In this document: positions 8,297 through 16,689 of the stretch, one piece after another
Numbering within the stretch: the first letter of the stretch is position 1
How the letters are laid out: the number at the start of each line of letters is the position of its first letter
Assembly (NCBI GenBank): GCA_910577555.1
Contig: CAJTLF010000012.1
Span: 6,395 to 70,394 of the forward strand
Source of the DNA: an uncultured Christensenella sp.
Lineage (GTDB): Bacteria > Bacillota > Clostridia > Christensenellales > Borkfalkiaceae
DNA: 64,000 bases
Direction: 5' to 3'
Made by a program: the position numbers and the translations under genes
The notes under the pieces: generated by a model
Seen by the model: only the letters and a program-made list of their open reading frames with translations
Told to the model about the DNA's origin: nothing
Database searches by the model: none

Positions 8297-9024
8297 TGGA
8301 ACAGCAGGAGATTGACGCGCTGTTCCGCGAATACCGCAGAACGGGCGACGCCGAAATACGCAATAAGCTCGTGGAGCAATATTTTTACATAGCCGAAATA
8401 CTCGCGAAAAAATTTGCGGGGCGCGGAGTGGAATACGACGACCTGTTGCAGGTTGCGTCCGAAGCGTTGATTGCGGGGGTGGATAAGTTCGACCCCGATT
8501 TGGGCAACAGGTTTACCACTTACGTAACTCCGACTATGACGGGAATGATAAAAAATTATTTCCGCGATTACTCGCGCTCGGTGAGAGTGCCGCGGCGGGT
8601 GTATTCGGTTGCGGCGAAAATAAGGGAATTTACGAGCGAATATTTTAAGGAGCATGGCACGAAGCCTACCGTAAGACAGCTTGCGGAAAAGCTGGGCTGT
8701 TCGGAAGAGCTGATAATAGAAGCGTTGGAGTGCCGCGCGCCCGTAAGCTTAGACGCGAGAGTTCAGGGCGACGACGGTGAGACGGACGCGCCCTTGCACG
8801 AAGTACTTGCCGACCCGCAGAACGTGTTTGAAGATTTTGACGACAGGGAGTCCTTGCGGGCGGAGATTGAGAAGCTGAATCCTACCGAAAAAAAGGTGGT
8901 GACTCTCAGATTCGTCGAAGGCAAGTCGCAGACGGACGTGGGAAAAATTTTGGGAGTGAGCCAGATGTTCGTGTCGCGGGCGGAGCGCAAAATCGTTGAA
9001 AAATTAAGGGAAGCGTTATCGTAA
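8293..9024 (+). CDS. SigB/SigF/SigG-family RNA polymerase sigma factor
   Basis: A 243-aa alternative sigma-70 factor. Region 2 includes YDDLLQVASEALIAGVDKFD and FTTYVTPTMTGMIKNYFRD; region 3 carries PTVRQLAEKLG; region 4 ends with KSQTDVGKILGVSQMFVSR, a helix-turn-helix for the -35 element. The start ATG 8293 overlaps the previous stop (ATGA). It lies between two HATPase-fold genes in a partner-switching operon, so its activity is likely controlled by sequestration. It could be sporulation SigF or a stress SigB-like factor. The yqfC/yqfD genes at 17.5 kb make sporulation plausible. Confidence 0.92.
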   Translation: MMEQQEIDALFREYRRTGDAEIRNKLVEQYFYIAEILAKKFAGRGVEYDDLLQVASEALIAGVDKFDPDLGNRFTTYVTPTMTGMIKNYFRDYSRSVRVPRRVYSVAAKIREFTSEYFKEHGTKPTVRQLAEKLGCSEELIIEALECRAPVSLDARVQGDDGETDAPLHEVLADPQNVFEDFDDRESLRAEIEKLNPTEKKVVTLRFVEGKSQTDVGKILGVSQMFVSRAERKIVEKLREALS

Positions 9025-9389
9025 TGGTCAGTTTCGTAATTAGCGATTTAAAGGCGATGAACGAAAGCTTAAAAGAGTTTGCCGAATATCTGCGGCTTAT
9101 GCGCGTGGACGAAGAGGACGTGTTTGCAAGCAGGCTCGTTTCCTGCGAGCTGATAACCAACGTTATTATCCACAGCGGGCAGGCGGCGGAGTTCCGCGGC
9201 GAGCTTGCGGGGGCGGATATTGCTATTTCGGTTATTGCCAACGGAATGGAGAACGTGGATTTGAACCCGTCATTGCCCGACGCGTTTGCCGAGAGCGGCA
9301 GGGGAATGTATATCGTAAACTGTATCTGCGGCGGTAACGTGGAGCGGCGGGACGGCGGTTTGCACGCTGTAATAAAAAGAAAGAATTGA
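9024..9389 (+). CDS. RsbW-type HATPase, putative anti-sigma kinase
   Basis: A 121-aa GHKL/HATPase_c domain. The N-box is SCELITNVIIHSG, with Glu and Asn correctly spaced, and ESGRGMYIVNCICG matches the glycine-rich G2 loop. The G1 aspartate region is weak. Known relatives bind a sigma factor and phosphorylate the STAS antagonist. The start shares one base with the sigma gene stop, and the gene closes the operon before a strong terminator. Having this more canonical copy downstream and a degenerate copy upstream of the sigma gene differs from the three-gene spoIIA arrangement. Confidence 0.82.
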   Translation: MVSFVISDLKAMNESLKEFAEYLRLMRVDEEDVFASRLVSCELITNVIIHSGQAAEFRGELAGADIAISVIANGMENVDLNPSLPDAFAESGRGMYIVNCICGGNVERRDGGLHAVIKRKN

Positions 9390-9402
9390 ATTTAAAATAT
9401 AA

Positions 9403-9435
9403 AAAAGCCCCGCGGCTTACTGCCGCGGGGCTTTT
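9403..9435. terminator. Bidirectional terminator
   Basis: 14-bp perfect stem (9403-9416 with 9422-9435), 5-nt loop, A-tract on one side and T-tract on the other, between convergent genes. Confidence 0.9.
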
Positions 9436-9443
9436 ACGTTATA

Positions 9444-11012
9444 TTACATCATGTTTGCCTGTTTGTAAATTTCGTTCATAAGACCGTCGGAGATAAGGTC
9501 GCGTACTCTGCCGTAGTAGATGAATACGGAAGAGAAGAACTTGTCGTTCTTGCCGCCGACGTTGTAGTTGGGTATGCAGGTAAGCGCACCCGCCTGACGC
9601 TCAAGGAATATTCTCGAAAATTCAAGACGCTGTTCGTTGTTGAGAGTGCGGATAAAGTCGTCCATAGGTCCGTTATAAATAACGGGGGTGTAGACTATGT
9701 TGCCCTTGCCGTCTTCAACGTAAACGGCGGTGGGAGCGGTTGCCGCGGTTTCGGACGCCGCGTCTGCCGCGGGTTCTTCGTCGGTTTTCGCCGCCTTAGC
9801 TGCCTTAGCCGCTTCTTTTTCGGCTTTAGCCTGTTCAGCCGCCGCCGCTTTGGCTGCCGCGCGCTCTTCCTTTTCGCGCTGTTTTCTTTCTTTCTTGCTT
9901 TCTTTTACTTCGCCGTCTTCGGATTCCGAAGTTACGGTTGCCTTTGCGCGCTTTTTAGCTTTGATATAGCATGCAAGGCGGATAATATTGATTACGAGTG
10001 CGATGAGTGCGAGAGCGAGAAGTACGAGCAGGAACAAGCCCATCGTAGCCGTTTCGATAACGATAGCGCATACGAGTACGCAGATTATAGCCGCAAATTC
10101 GAGAGAGTATCTCACTACGTTGCAGATGAGCATTGCTTTGTTCGTTTTCTTGCCGAGACCCATAATATCGAGTACGCAGTTGATGAGAGCGAGCAAGCCC
10201 GCGATTACGGTGGTGAGATAAAGGGTTGCTTCAGCCGCGCCTTCGGGAAGTGCGAACGTACCCGAGAACGTCGTAAGAATAAACACGTCTATCGCGAAAA
10301 TTGCGCTGTCGCCGATTGCGGTTTCTCCGCCGACGAAGCCGATTGCGAGCCAATCCTGTTTAAGGGGTGCGAGCAAATCGCCGAGCTGGGGAATAATTTC
10401 AACCAGATTGAATACGCCCGCGATTACTGCTACCGAAGAGAGAAGGGCGAGAACGATTTTTATAAAGCCCGAGCCTTTCTTGTAAATAAGAGCTTGTACG
10501 ACGAGCATAAGGAACACGCCGCCGAACGCGCCCATAAGGGTGTAGCAGGTCATTTTTTCCACGCCGCCGCTGAGCTGCGTGAGAAGAAGGGTTGCAAGCA
10601 CCGCCGCCGCGCATACTTCGATGAAGGACGCCGCGCTTAAAGCTACGTTTTTGGTGCTTTTCTTGCTTGCTGCGTTTACAATCGCGGGGATTAACGCGAA
10701 TAAGCCCGCAAGAGTGATTAACCCGTATAAAACGAGAAGAATCGCACTTAAATCAAGCGTAAATTCACCCCATTTAGCCAGCGGGGCGCTGAGCGTAAGG
10801 GGGTAATTACCCGCTATGTCTTTAAGAAATTCAAGCGGATAAATCGCGTTGACAGCCGCGGGCAGCTGAAGCCCGAGCATTGCTTCGACTTTCATTTCCG
10901 TGCCGGCAAAGGGCAGGAAGAGACCTAACAACAAGCCGATGAGCGCGATAACGTAGGTTATCAACGCGGCGATTTTGTTGGGGCCCGTTTTCATTTTTTT
11001 CTCATTTCCCAT
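9444..11012 (-). CDS. Polytopic membrane protein with Ala/Lys-rich coiled segment, function unknown
   Basis: A 522-aa protein. The first 350 residues hold about eight or nine hydrophobic helices (for example IAALITYVIALIGLLLGLFL and LFLLVLLALALIALVINIIR). They are followed by a highly charged KKERKQREKEERAAAKAAAA-type coiled region of about 60 residues, then a compact soluble C-terminal domain beginning PMDDFIRTLNNEQRLEF and containing FLERQAGALTCIPNYNVGG. ACGGAGACG precedes the ATG. I do not recognise a family with a known function. The C-terminal domain probably lies in the cytoplasm next to the charged linker. Monocistronic from a promoter at 11092-11120. Confidence 0.8.
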   Translation of the reverse strand: MGNEKKMKTGPNKIAALITYVIALIGLLLGLFLPFAGTEMKVEAMLGLQLPAAVNAIYPLEFLKDIAGNYPLTLSAPLAKWGEFTLDLSAILLVLYGLITLAGLFALIPAIVNAASKKSTKNVALSAASFIEVCAAAVLATLLLTQLSGGVEKMTCYTLMGAFGGVFLMLVVQALIYKKGSGFIKIVLALLSSVAVIAGVFNLVEIIPQLGDLLAPLKQDWLAIGFVGGETAIGDSAIFAIDVFILTTFSGTFALPEGAAEATLYLTTVIAGLLALINCVLDIMGLGKKTNKAMLICNVVRYSLEFAAIICVLVCAIVIETATMGLFLLVLLALALIALVINIIRLACYIKAKKRAKATVTSESEDGEVKESKKERKQREKEERAAAKAAAAEQAKAEKEAAKAAKAAKTDEEPAADAASETAATAPTAVYVEDGKGNIVYTPVIYNGPMDDFIRTLNNEQRLEFSRIFLERQAGALTCIPNYNVGGKNDKFFSSVFIYYGRVRDLISDGLMNEIYKQANMM

Positions 11013-11349
11013 AATAGTACGTCTCCGTTGCGCCCATTTGCCGTAGCTTTTAAACGGTTCGGACGCTGTTTTTACTCACTATGTACAATTCATTTTATAC
11101 CATAATACGGGAGTTGTCAAGGATAAATCGTATAATTCGTCACAAAATTTAATCGGTTAAACGGCATATATGGCGCGATTAAAGGGTTATTCTTACTAAA
11201 ATAAGTATGCCTGAGCCGCCGTTTTGTATGCGCGTGCGGTTATTTTTACCCCGTTTAAGGGATATAATAGCCAATATACGCGTATTAATTCAAAAAAAGG
11301 CGTTGATTTTTGCGGCGGGATTTGGTATAATTACGCCAAGGAGAAAATT
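11013..11349. promoter_or_regulatory. Divergent promoter region
   Basis: Minus-strand promoter for the membrane protein: TTGACA (11120-11115), 17 bp, TAAAAT (11097-11092). Plus-strand promoter for the HTH/protease pair: TTGATT (11303-11308), 17 bp, TATAAT (11326-11331), with an extended -10 TG. Nothing else was seen in the intervening 180 bp. Confidence 0.72.
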
Positions 11350-11760
11350 ATGAGTGAAAATTTGGGCGGCAGGGGCGATTCCGTGACCGAAAATAACCGA
11401 ACGACGCGGGATATGCCGCGACAAACGGCGGAAGAGAGCGGCAAAGTAAAGCTCATTTCCGAGCAGGATATCATTGCCGCGTTTGCGGAAATTCCCAAAC
11501 AGAAGCGGGAAAAAATGATTGCCGATTACGACGTTAAGTCGCTTGCGAAAATTTTCGAAAACGACGCGATGATGAAGACGGTGGACACCTTTTTAAGGTG
11601 CGGACTGAGCGTTTGCCGAGCCGCAGACGAGCTTTACATGCACAGAAACACCCTTATTTACAGGCTCAATTCGGTTGCGCGCCGTACGGGGCTGGACGTG
11701 CGCGATTTCAATTCCGCCATTACCTTTAAAATTCTGCATTATTTATATTTATTGAAGTGA
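11350..11760 (+). CDS. Small PucR/CdaR-type helix-turn-helix protein
   Basis: A 136-aa protein whose C-terminal 60 residues match the PucR-family HTH: VDTFLRCGLSVCRAADELYM, then HRNTLIYRLNSVARRTGLDV and a final helix. The usual sensory N-terminal domains are absent; residues 1-70 are polar. AAGGAG stands just upstream of ATG 11350, and an extended -10 promoter lies 18 nt upstream, so the leader is short. The stop is 4 nt before the S41 protease start, so the two form an operon. It could be an autoregulator of that operon. Confidence 0.8.
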   Translation: MSENLGGRGDSVTENNRTTRDMPRQTAEESGKVKLISEQDIIAAFAEIPKQKREKMIADYDVKSLAKIFENDAMMKTVDTFLRCGLSVCRAADELYMHRNTLIYRLNSVARRTGLDVRDFNSAITFKILHYLYLLK

Positions 11761-11764
11761 GCGT

Positions 11765-13138
11765 ATGAGTGAAGAAATAAAAAATACCGTAAACCGAACG
11801 GAAAAAAGCGCGAACGCGGCGAAAATTATTATTGCCGTTGCGCTTGCATTACTTATTGCCGCCGCGGCGTTTACCGCGGGGTTTTTTACGGGCAACTGCG
11901 CGGTTTCGGACGACGCGAGGTCGCTTGACTGGTTGCTTAAAACCATTGAAGAGAACTATTATTTTTACGACGATTTCGACGCGGACGGCGCGGGCGAAGA
12001 TTCGTTGAAGTCGATTGCGGATAAGCTGGATATTTATTCCGAATATTATACGGCGGAAGAGTACGCCGCCGAGCAGAACGACAACCGCGGGCGGAAGAGC
12101 GGCGTCGGCATCTCTTACGGATACCTTAGCGGAGTGAGCGGGGTCTGCGACGACGGCGGGATTTTTCTCTATTCCGTTGTCGGTAACTCGCCCGCTTACA
12201 GGGCGGGGCTGGTCGCGGGCGACGTGCTGGTGAGCGGAACTTACGGCGGCACGACCACGCAATTTACCGATAAAGCCGCGTTTGCGGAGTTTATGGAAAA
12301 GGTGGGCGATAACGAGAGCTTTACCCTTTCCACGAAGGAAAGCGATTTTACCGTGGCGCGGCAGGAGTACAAGGCGAGCTACACTTTTATGGCGACCTGC
12401 GAGAGCGCGTGGGAGTTCGTGGGGACGGCGGACGGCGGGCTTACTCTCGGCGAGAACCTTGCAAAGAAGAAGGACTTGCCCGAAGATACCGCTTACGTGA
12501 GCCTTTCGCAATTTTACGGCACTGCGGCTGAAGAGCTGGGGATTTTGTTCGATAAGTTCGAAGAAACGGGCAAGAGCAAGTTGATTTTGGACCTTAGAAA
12601 CAACGGCGGCGGGTACGTTTCCGTTATGCAGAGTATTTCGGGGTACTTCACCGCGGGGATTGACGGGGCGCGTTCGGCGGGTTACGCCGAGTACAAGAAC
12701 GGCAGAAGGCAGGTTTTCGATATAAAAAAGCAGGGGCGCGGGCTTATTTCTGCGGACACCGACGTTTACGTGCTTACCAACTCCGGAACGGCGAGCGCGT
12801 CGGAAGCGTTGATTGGCGTTCTGGTGAGCTACGGCGTTCTGGATTATAAGAATATTTTCGTTTCCGATTTTTCGAAGGAGTATCTCGATATGCAGGGCGA
12901 CGGCGCCAAGACGGCGCGGACTTACGGCAAGGGGATTATGCAGTCCACTTTCGTGAACGATTGGACGGGAGAGGCGGTAAAGCTGACTACGGCGAAAATA
13001 TTCTGGCCGAACGGGAAGTGCATTCACGGCTCGGGGCTGAGCGCGGCGGACGGCTGTACCGTGGTGCCTGCGAAGTGGAGCGTTACGAAGGACGACGCCG
13101 AGCTTGGCGCGGTTCTGGATATAATAAGTAAGCGGTAA
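11765..13138 (+). CDS. S41-family (CtpA-like) carboxy-terminal processing protease, membrane anchored
   Basis: A 457-aa protein. An N-terminal membrane helix (KIIIAVALALLIAAAAFTAG) leads to a PDZ-like region (about residues 115-200, SPAYRAGLVAGDVLVSG). The S41 catalytic domain has LILDLRNNGGGYV, the nucleophile Ser near residue 340 in TNSGTASASE, and the general-base Lys in TYGKGIMQST. These enzymes trim or degrade extracytoplasmic substrates. It follows the small HTH gene by 4 nt. Substrate unknown; Clostridia CtpB homologues act in sporulation signalling, but that role is not shown here. Confidence 0.92.
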   Translation: MSEEIKNTVNRTEKSANAAKIIIAVALALLIAAAAFTAGFFTGNCAVSDDARSLDWLLKTIEENYYFYDDFDADGAGEDSLKSIADKLDIYSEYYTAEEYAAEQNDNRGRKSGVGISYGYLSGVSGVCDDGGIFLYSVVGNSPAYRAGLVAGDVLVSGTYGGTTTQFTDKAAFAEFMEKVGDNESFTLSTKESDFTVARQEYKASYTFMATCESAWEFVGTADGGLTLGENLAKKKDLPEDTAYVSLSQFYGTAAEELGILFDKFEETGKSKLILDLRNNGGGYVSVMQSISGYFTAGIDGARSAGYAEYKNGRRQVFDIKKQGRGLISADTDVYVLTNSGTASASEALIGVLVSYGVLDYKNIFVSDFSKEYLDMQGDGAKTARTYGKGIMQSTFVNDWTGEAVKLTTAKIFWPNGKCIHGSGLSAADGCTVVPAKWSVTKDDAELGAVLDIISKR

Positions 13139-13185
13139 GAAAGTCAAGCAATTTTATAGAATTTTTTTAATATTTAAAAAAAATA

Positions 13186-13214
13186 TTGTATTTGCATTAA
13201 ATATATGTTATAAT
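13186..13214 (+). promoter_or_regulatory. Sigma-A promoter with extended -10 for the LRR lipoprotein leader
   Basis: TTGTAT (13186-13191), 17 bp, TATAAT (13209-13214), with TG one base before the -10. The expected start, about 13221, is exactly the first base of the leader hairpin. Confidence 0.75.
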
Positions 13215-13220
13215 ATGCAT

Positions 13221-13372
13221 GCGCTACAATATAATACGGATACTATAAAGGTTACAATTGGGCATTGTTGTATCCCTGATTCCCTTTATAGTGAGAATTT
13301 GTAGCGCAACTTAAAGGATACGCTTTGCGGGCGTTCCTTTCAGGTGCGCCCTTATTTTTTATTTAAGGAGAA
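13221..13372 (+). promoter_or_regulatory. Structured 5' leader RNA with terminator-like hairpin
   Basis: Nested stems: GCGCTACAA 13221-13229 with 13299-13307; ACTATAAAGG 13242-13251 with 13283-13292; ACAAT 13254-13258 with ATTGT 13264-13268. Downstream, AAAGGATACGC can pair with GCGTTCCTTT. The overlapping GGGCG can instead pair with CGCCC just before a T-rich run (TTATTTTTTATTT). That is a possible antiterminator/terminator choice. It does not match a riboswitch consensus I know. Confidence 0.6.
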
Positions 13373-13379
13373 AATCTTT

Positions 13380-15809
13380 ATGAAAAGAAAGATACTTATA
13401 GCGTTACTTTCCGCAACGGCAACCGTATGTTGCGCGCTTGGACTTGCCGCGTGCGACAAAACGGAAGCAGACAAGTCCGTGCAGGAAATTACTAATGTTA
13501 CACAAGCGTACAACATTGCAACCGAATTGGGCTACGACGGCACCTTGGAGCAGTTTATTGCGGCTTTGCGCGGTAAAGACGGTTTAGACGTAATTAACGG
13601 CAAAGACGGTGCGGACGGTGTAGGCGTTAAGAATATAAGCAAAACCGCAAACGGCGAACTTATAGTAGAACTTACGGATTTGACACAAGTTAATTTGGGT
13701 AAAATCAACGGCGAAAACGGAACTGACGGCGTCGGTATTATAAAGGCGGAACTTAACGCAAACGGCGAAGTAGTGTTTACCTATTCGGACGGCAGGCAGC
13801 AGAATATAGACAAAATTCCTGACTGCGCCCATAAATACGGTGATTGGAGCGTTGCGCTTGAAGAAACCTGTACTTCTATAGGGTACAGTTTGCGCACCTG
13901 TTCGCTGTGTGGTTATAAAGACTACAAGTTCGCCCGCGCAACCGGTCACAGTTTTGTATATACCGCAACTATCAAACAGCCAGACTGCGTTTTGGACGGG
14001 GTTAAGCTTTTATCGTGCATAGAGTGCGGTACGGTAAAATCGGAAGCTATTCCCGCCAACGGACATAGTTTTGAAAACGGCGTATGCGGCGATTGCGGAT
14101 TAACCGAATTCAGCCAAGGATTGGAATACGCTTTAAATAGTGACGGAACTTATTACATAGTTACGGGTATAGGTACTTGTACCGATACTGAATTAAGAAT
14201 TCCCGAAGAGTATAACGGGCTACCCGTAAAGGAAGTAAAAGGTTTGGCATTTGCAAGGCTTGACGATATAGTAAGCGTTAATATACCGCGCACTATAACT
14301 TTTATGGGGAGATTTGCGTTCGGTTACTTAAAATCGCTTGAAAAAGTATATTATAATGCTACTAACTGCGTCGATTTAGCGGACTGGGGTGCGGACGTCT
14401 TTATGAATAGCGGTGAAGAAAAAGGTCTTACCGTTACCGTAGGTAAAGACGTTGAACACATACCTGCAAACTTATTTAACTTTAAACAGTCAAGCAGTAG
14501 AAACAATTGCTTTGTAAAACAATTGACGGTCGAAGATGGGAGCGTATGTCGTAGTATAGGCAGGAGAGCGTTCTATTATGCGAACATTACAGAACTCGTT
14601 TTGCCGGACAGTATAGAAATTATCGGTGATGGCGCATTCAGGGGATGTAAAATTCTTAAAAAAGTAATGCTTGGCAATAACGTTAAGGAAATCGGGGAAC
14701 AAGCATTCTATTATTGTGATAACCTTGCTGAAATCAATATACCCGACAGTATAATCAAGCTTGGTTCTATGTTCGTTAATGACGAAAGCAAAGTTATGAA
14801 ATATAATGAATACGACGATTGCTTATATCTCGGCAACGAAACTAATCCTTACGTAGTATTAATGGAAATAAAAGTTAACAAGAAACATTATACTATACAT
14901 AAAGATACAAAAGTAATTTATGACTATGTATTTTTATGGAGCAGTATAGAAGAACTAGTAATTCCAGAAGGCGTGGTTACGGTTGGTCGGGCATTCGGTA
15001 GCTGTTATAATCTTAAAACTATAAGTATTCCTGCAAGTGTAACTTCTTTCAATGGTACGTTAAACGGTAGTAGAGCATTTGAAAAGTTTATCGTTGCGGA
15101 AGATAACCCTGTATATTACTGTAAAAATAATTGCCTGATTGACAGGACTACCAAAACTATCATTGCTGGCTGGGATGCAAGCATTATCCCTTCGGACGGA
15201 AGTGTAACTGCAATAGGTGATTATGCTTTCCGCGATTGCGAGTCGCAATACTTTACAAATCTTGTTATTCCTGACAATATAACTTATATAGGCAAAGGTG
15301 CTTTTTCCGAATGTGATTACCTTGAAAATATAGTTCTTCCACAAAAGCTGGAATATCTTGGTAATTTCGCGTTCAGAGATTGTAGGAAGCTTAAAAGTAT
15401 AACCTTACCGGAAGGCATAACCGAGATACGTACTCAAATGTTTATGAATTGCGATAACCTTGAAAGCGTTACCTTTCTTGGCAAAATTACAAGTATTGAA
15501 AGCGGAGCGTTTGAGAGTTGCGATAGTCTTAAAACTTTCACATTCCCTGAGGGCATTAAGGAAATTAGAGATTATGTGCTTGCTTACAGTCATGCGCTTG
15601 AAACCGTAGTAATTCCCGCAGGCGTGGAAAAAATAGATATGAGTGCGTTCTATCAGTGTAAAAACTTGAAGATATTGTTTAAAGGTAGCGAGAAAGAGTG
15701 GAATACAATAAAAATCATTGACCGTGACACCGTTGAATACACCGTGTACTTTTATACGGAAACGCCTGAACACGGCTGGCACTATAAAGACGGCGAAATA
15801 GTAGTTTAG
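13380..15809 (+). CDS. BspA-like leucine-rich repeat lipoprotein
   Basis: An 809-aa exported lipoprotein. The signal peptide ends in a lipobox, LAAC, near residue 23. Next come two collagen-like Gly-rich stretches (GKDGLDVINGKDGADGVGV and GENGTDGVG), each leading into a beta strand pair. Then follow Cys-paired motifs (CSLCG, CIECG, CGDCG) with repeated GHSF segments, and more than ten TpLRR/LRR_5 repeats such as IGDGAFRGCKILKKV. Surface LRR proteins of this kind mediate binding in gut and oral bacteria. AAGGAG lies 9 nt before ATG 13380. Expression is probably modulated by the structured leader. The exact ligand is unknown. Confidence 0.9.
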   Translation: MKRKILIALLSATATVCCALGLAACDKTEADKSVQEITNVTQAYNIATELGYDGTLEQFIAALRGKDGLDVINGKDGADGVGVKNISKTANGELIVELTDLTQVNLGKINGENGTDGVGIIKAELNANGEVVFTYSDGRQQNIDKIPDCAHKYGDWSVALEETCTSIGYSLRTCSLCGYKDYKFARATGHSFVYTATIKQPDCVLDGVKLLSCIECGTVKSEAIPANGHSFENGVCGDCGLTEFSQGLEYALNSDGTYYIVTGIGTCTDTELRIPEEYNGLPVKEVKGLAFARLDDIVSVNIPRTITFMGRFAFGYLKSLEKVYYNATNCVDLADWGADVFMNSGEEKGLTVTVGKDVEHIPANLFNFKQSSSRNNCFVKQLTVEDGSVCRSIGRRAFYYANITELVLPDSIEIIGDGAFRGCKILKKVMLGNNVKEIGEQAFYYCDNLAEINIPDSIIKLGSMFVNDESKVMKYNEYDDCLYLGNETNPYVVLMEIKVNKKHYTIHKDTKVIYDYVFLWSSIEELVIPEGVVTVGRAFGSCYNLKTISIPASVTSFNGTLNGSRAFEKFIVAEDNPVYYCKNNCLIDRTTKTIIAGWDASIIPSDGSVTAIGDYAFRDCESQYFTNLVIPDNITYIGKGAFSECDYLENIVLPQKLEYLGNFAFRDCRKLKSITLPEGITEIRTQMFMNCDNLESVTFLGKITSIESGAFESCDSLKTFTFPEGIKEIRDYVLAYSHALETVVIPAGVEKIDMSAFYQCKNLKILFKGSEKEWNTIKIIDRDTVEYTVYFYTETPEHGWHYKDGEIVV

Positions 15810-16301
15810 TAAATTTAATAAATAAATGGTGCGGACGGGTTAATCCCGTCCGCATTTGCTTTCTTTTCATTCGATATTCTATAATGATTGTAAGATAAAC
15901 AGTAATTTATCACGCCATTATAAAAAGGCGAAGAATTTTAAAATTCTTCGCCTTTTTTATAATCCCTTTGGGAAGTTTGTTTTAATGCGTGACGCGTTTT
16001 TATTTGGGGGGGGGTAGACCGATGGGATTCTTCGCTTACGCTCTGAATGACAAGTGTGGGTGCGGATTGTTTGGGGTATTACTATTCTGGATTTTTGCTG
16101 ACGCTTTGCGCATTGTTCATGGAGGGGGGGTGCTTTTCCGGATTGCTTTGTCGCTGTCGCTCCTCGCAATGACGGGAGAGAAAGCTCACGCGCAATGACG
16201 GGGGAAGAAGATGTCGGAATGACGGGTGGACTGGCAGAATGACAGAGAGTCGGTTAAGAGTGACATAAAGAATGCGTCGGAATGACGCGTGGACGGGTGG
16301 G
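15810..16301. repeat. Intergenic region with two terminators and dispersed repeats
   Basis: Terminator 1: 15830-15839 pairs with 15845-15854, then a T-rich tract. Terminator 2: a perfect 36-bp palindrome, 15922-15957, bidirectional. From 16013 on lie dispersed palindromic repeats: an ATTCTTCGCTTACGCTCTGAATGAC form at about 16022-16052, an ATTGCTTTGTCGCTGTCGCTCCTCGCAATGAC form at about 16140-16172, and decayed GGAATGACG fragments to 16290. No gene. Confidence 0.75.
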
Positions 16302-16502
16302 TTAAAGGGGGCGTTTGACGGACTTGATGCGGCGGGCGGAGAAGATTACGCACGTTAAAAAGCCGTCTTCCGTGCGGGTTATTTCAAGCGACGGACGGAA
16401 GTCGCACTCGAAATATTCGTCGCATACCTTTTTTAAGTCCTTTAAAAACAGCGCGCGCTCGAAGTCTGACATATCGTCGCGCTCTAAAATTATACTTTTC
16501 AT
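16302..16502 (-). CDS. Small hypothetical protein (66 aa)
   Basis: A 66-aa frame beginning MKSIILERDDMSDFERALF and ending SARRIKSVKRPL. AAAGGAAAA lies upstream of the ATG at the right distance. The mix of acidic N-terminal half and a CVIF beta strand near the C-terminus looks like a compact folded protein rather than a chance frame. It is bracketed by dispersed repeats on both sides. I do not recognise a family. Confidence 0.55.
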   Translation of the reverse strand: MKSIILERDDMSDFERALFLKDLKKVCDEYFECDFRPSLEITRTEDGFLTCVIFSARRIKSVKRPL

Positions 16503-16523
16503 ATAAGTTTTCCTTTTTTTTGG

Positions 16524-16680
16524 TGGTGGATTGCTTCGTCGCTACGCTCCTCGCAATGACGGGGAGAGAAAGAGTGCGCAATGACTGGAAGGGGTGGGGA
16601 ATGACGGGGGCAATGGCGGGTGTGGGGCGGTTTGTTCGGTGGGGTTCTTCGACTGCGCTACGCTCCGCTAAGAATGACAA
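16524..16680. repeat. Dispersed hairpin repeats (copy group 2)
   Basis: A near-canonical ATTGCTTCGTCGCTACGCTC copy at about 16524-16562 and a divergent TTCTTCGACTGCGCTACGCTCC form with AAGAATGACA at about 16645-16680, separated by decayed GGAATGACGG fragments. Confidence 0.7.
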
Positions 16681-16689
16681 GGGGGATGG

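Noticed and set aside
11849..13147. A 432-codon open frame antisense to the S41 protease gene
   Set aside because: Its Arg-, His- and Val-rich composition is that of a frame shadow; the plus strand has intact PDZ and S41 catalytic motifs.
13221..13372. Known riboswitch (c-di-GMP, lysine, SAM or similar)
   Set aside because: None of the conserved cores I know is visible; kept only as an unassigned structured leader.
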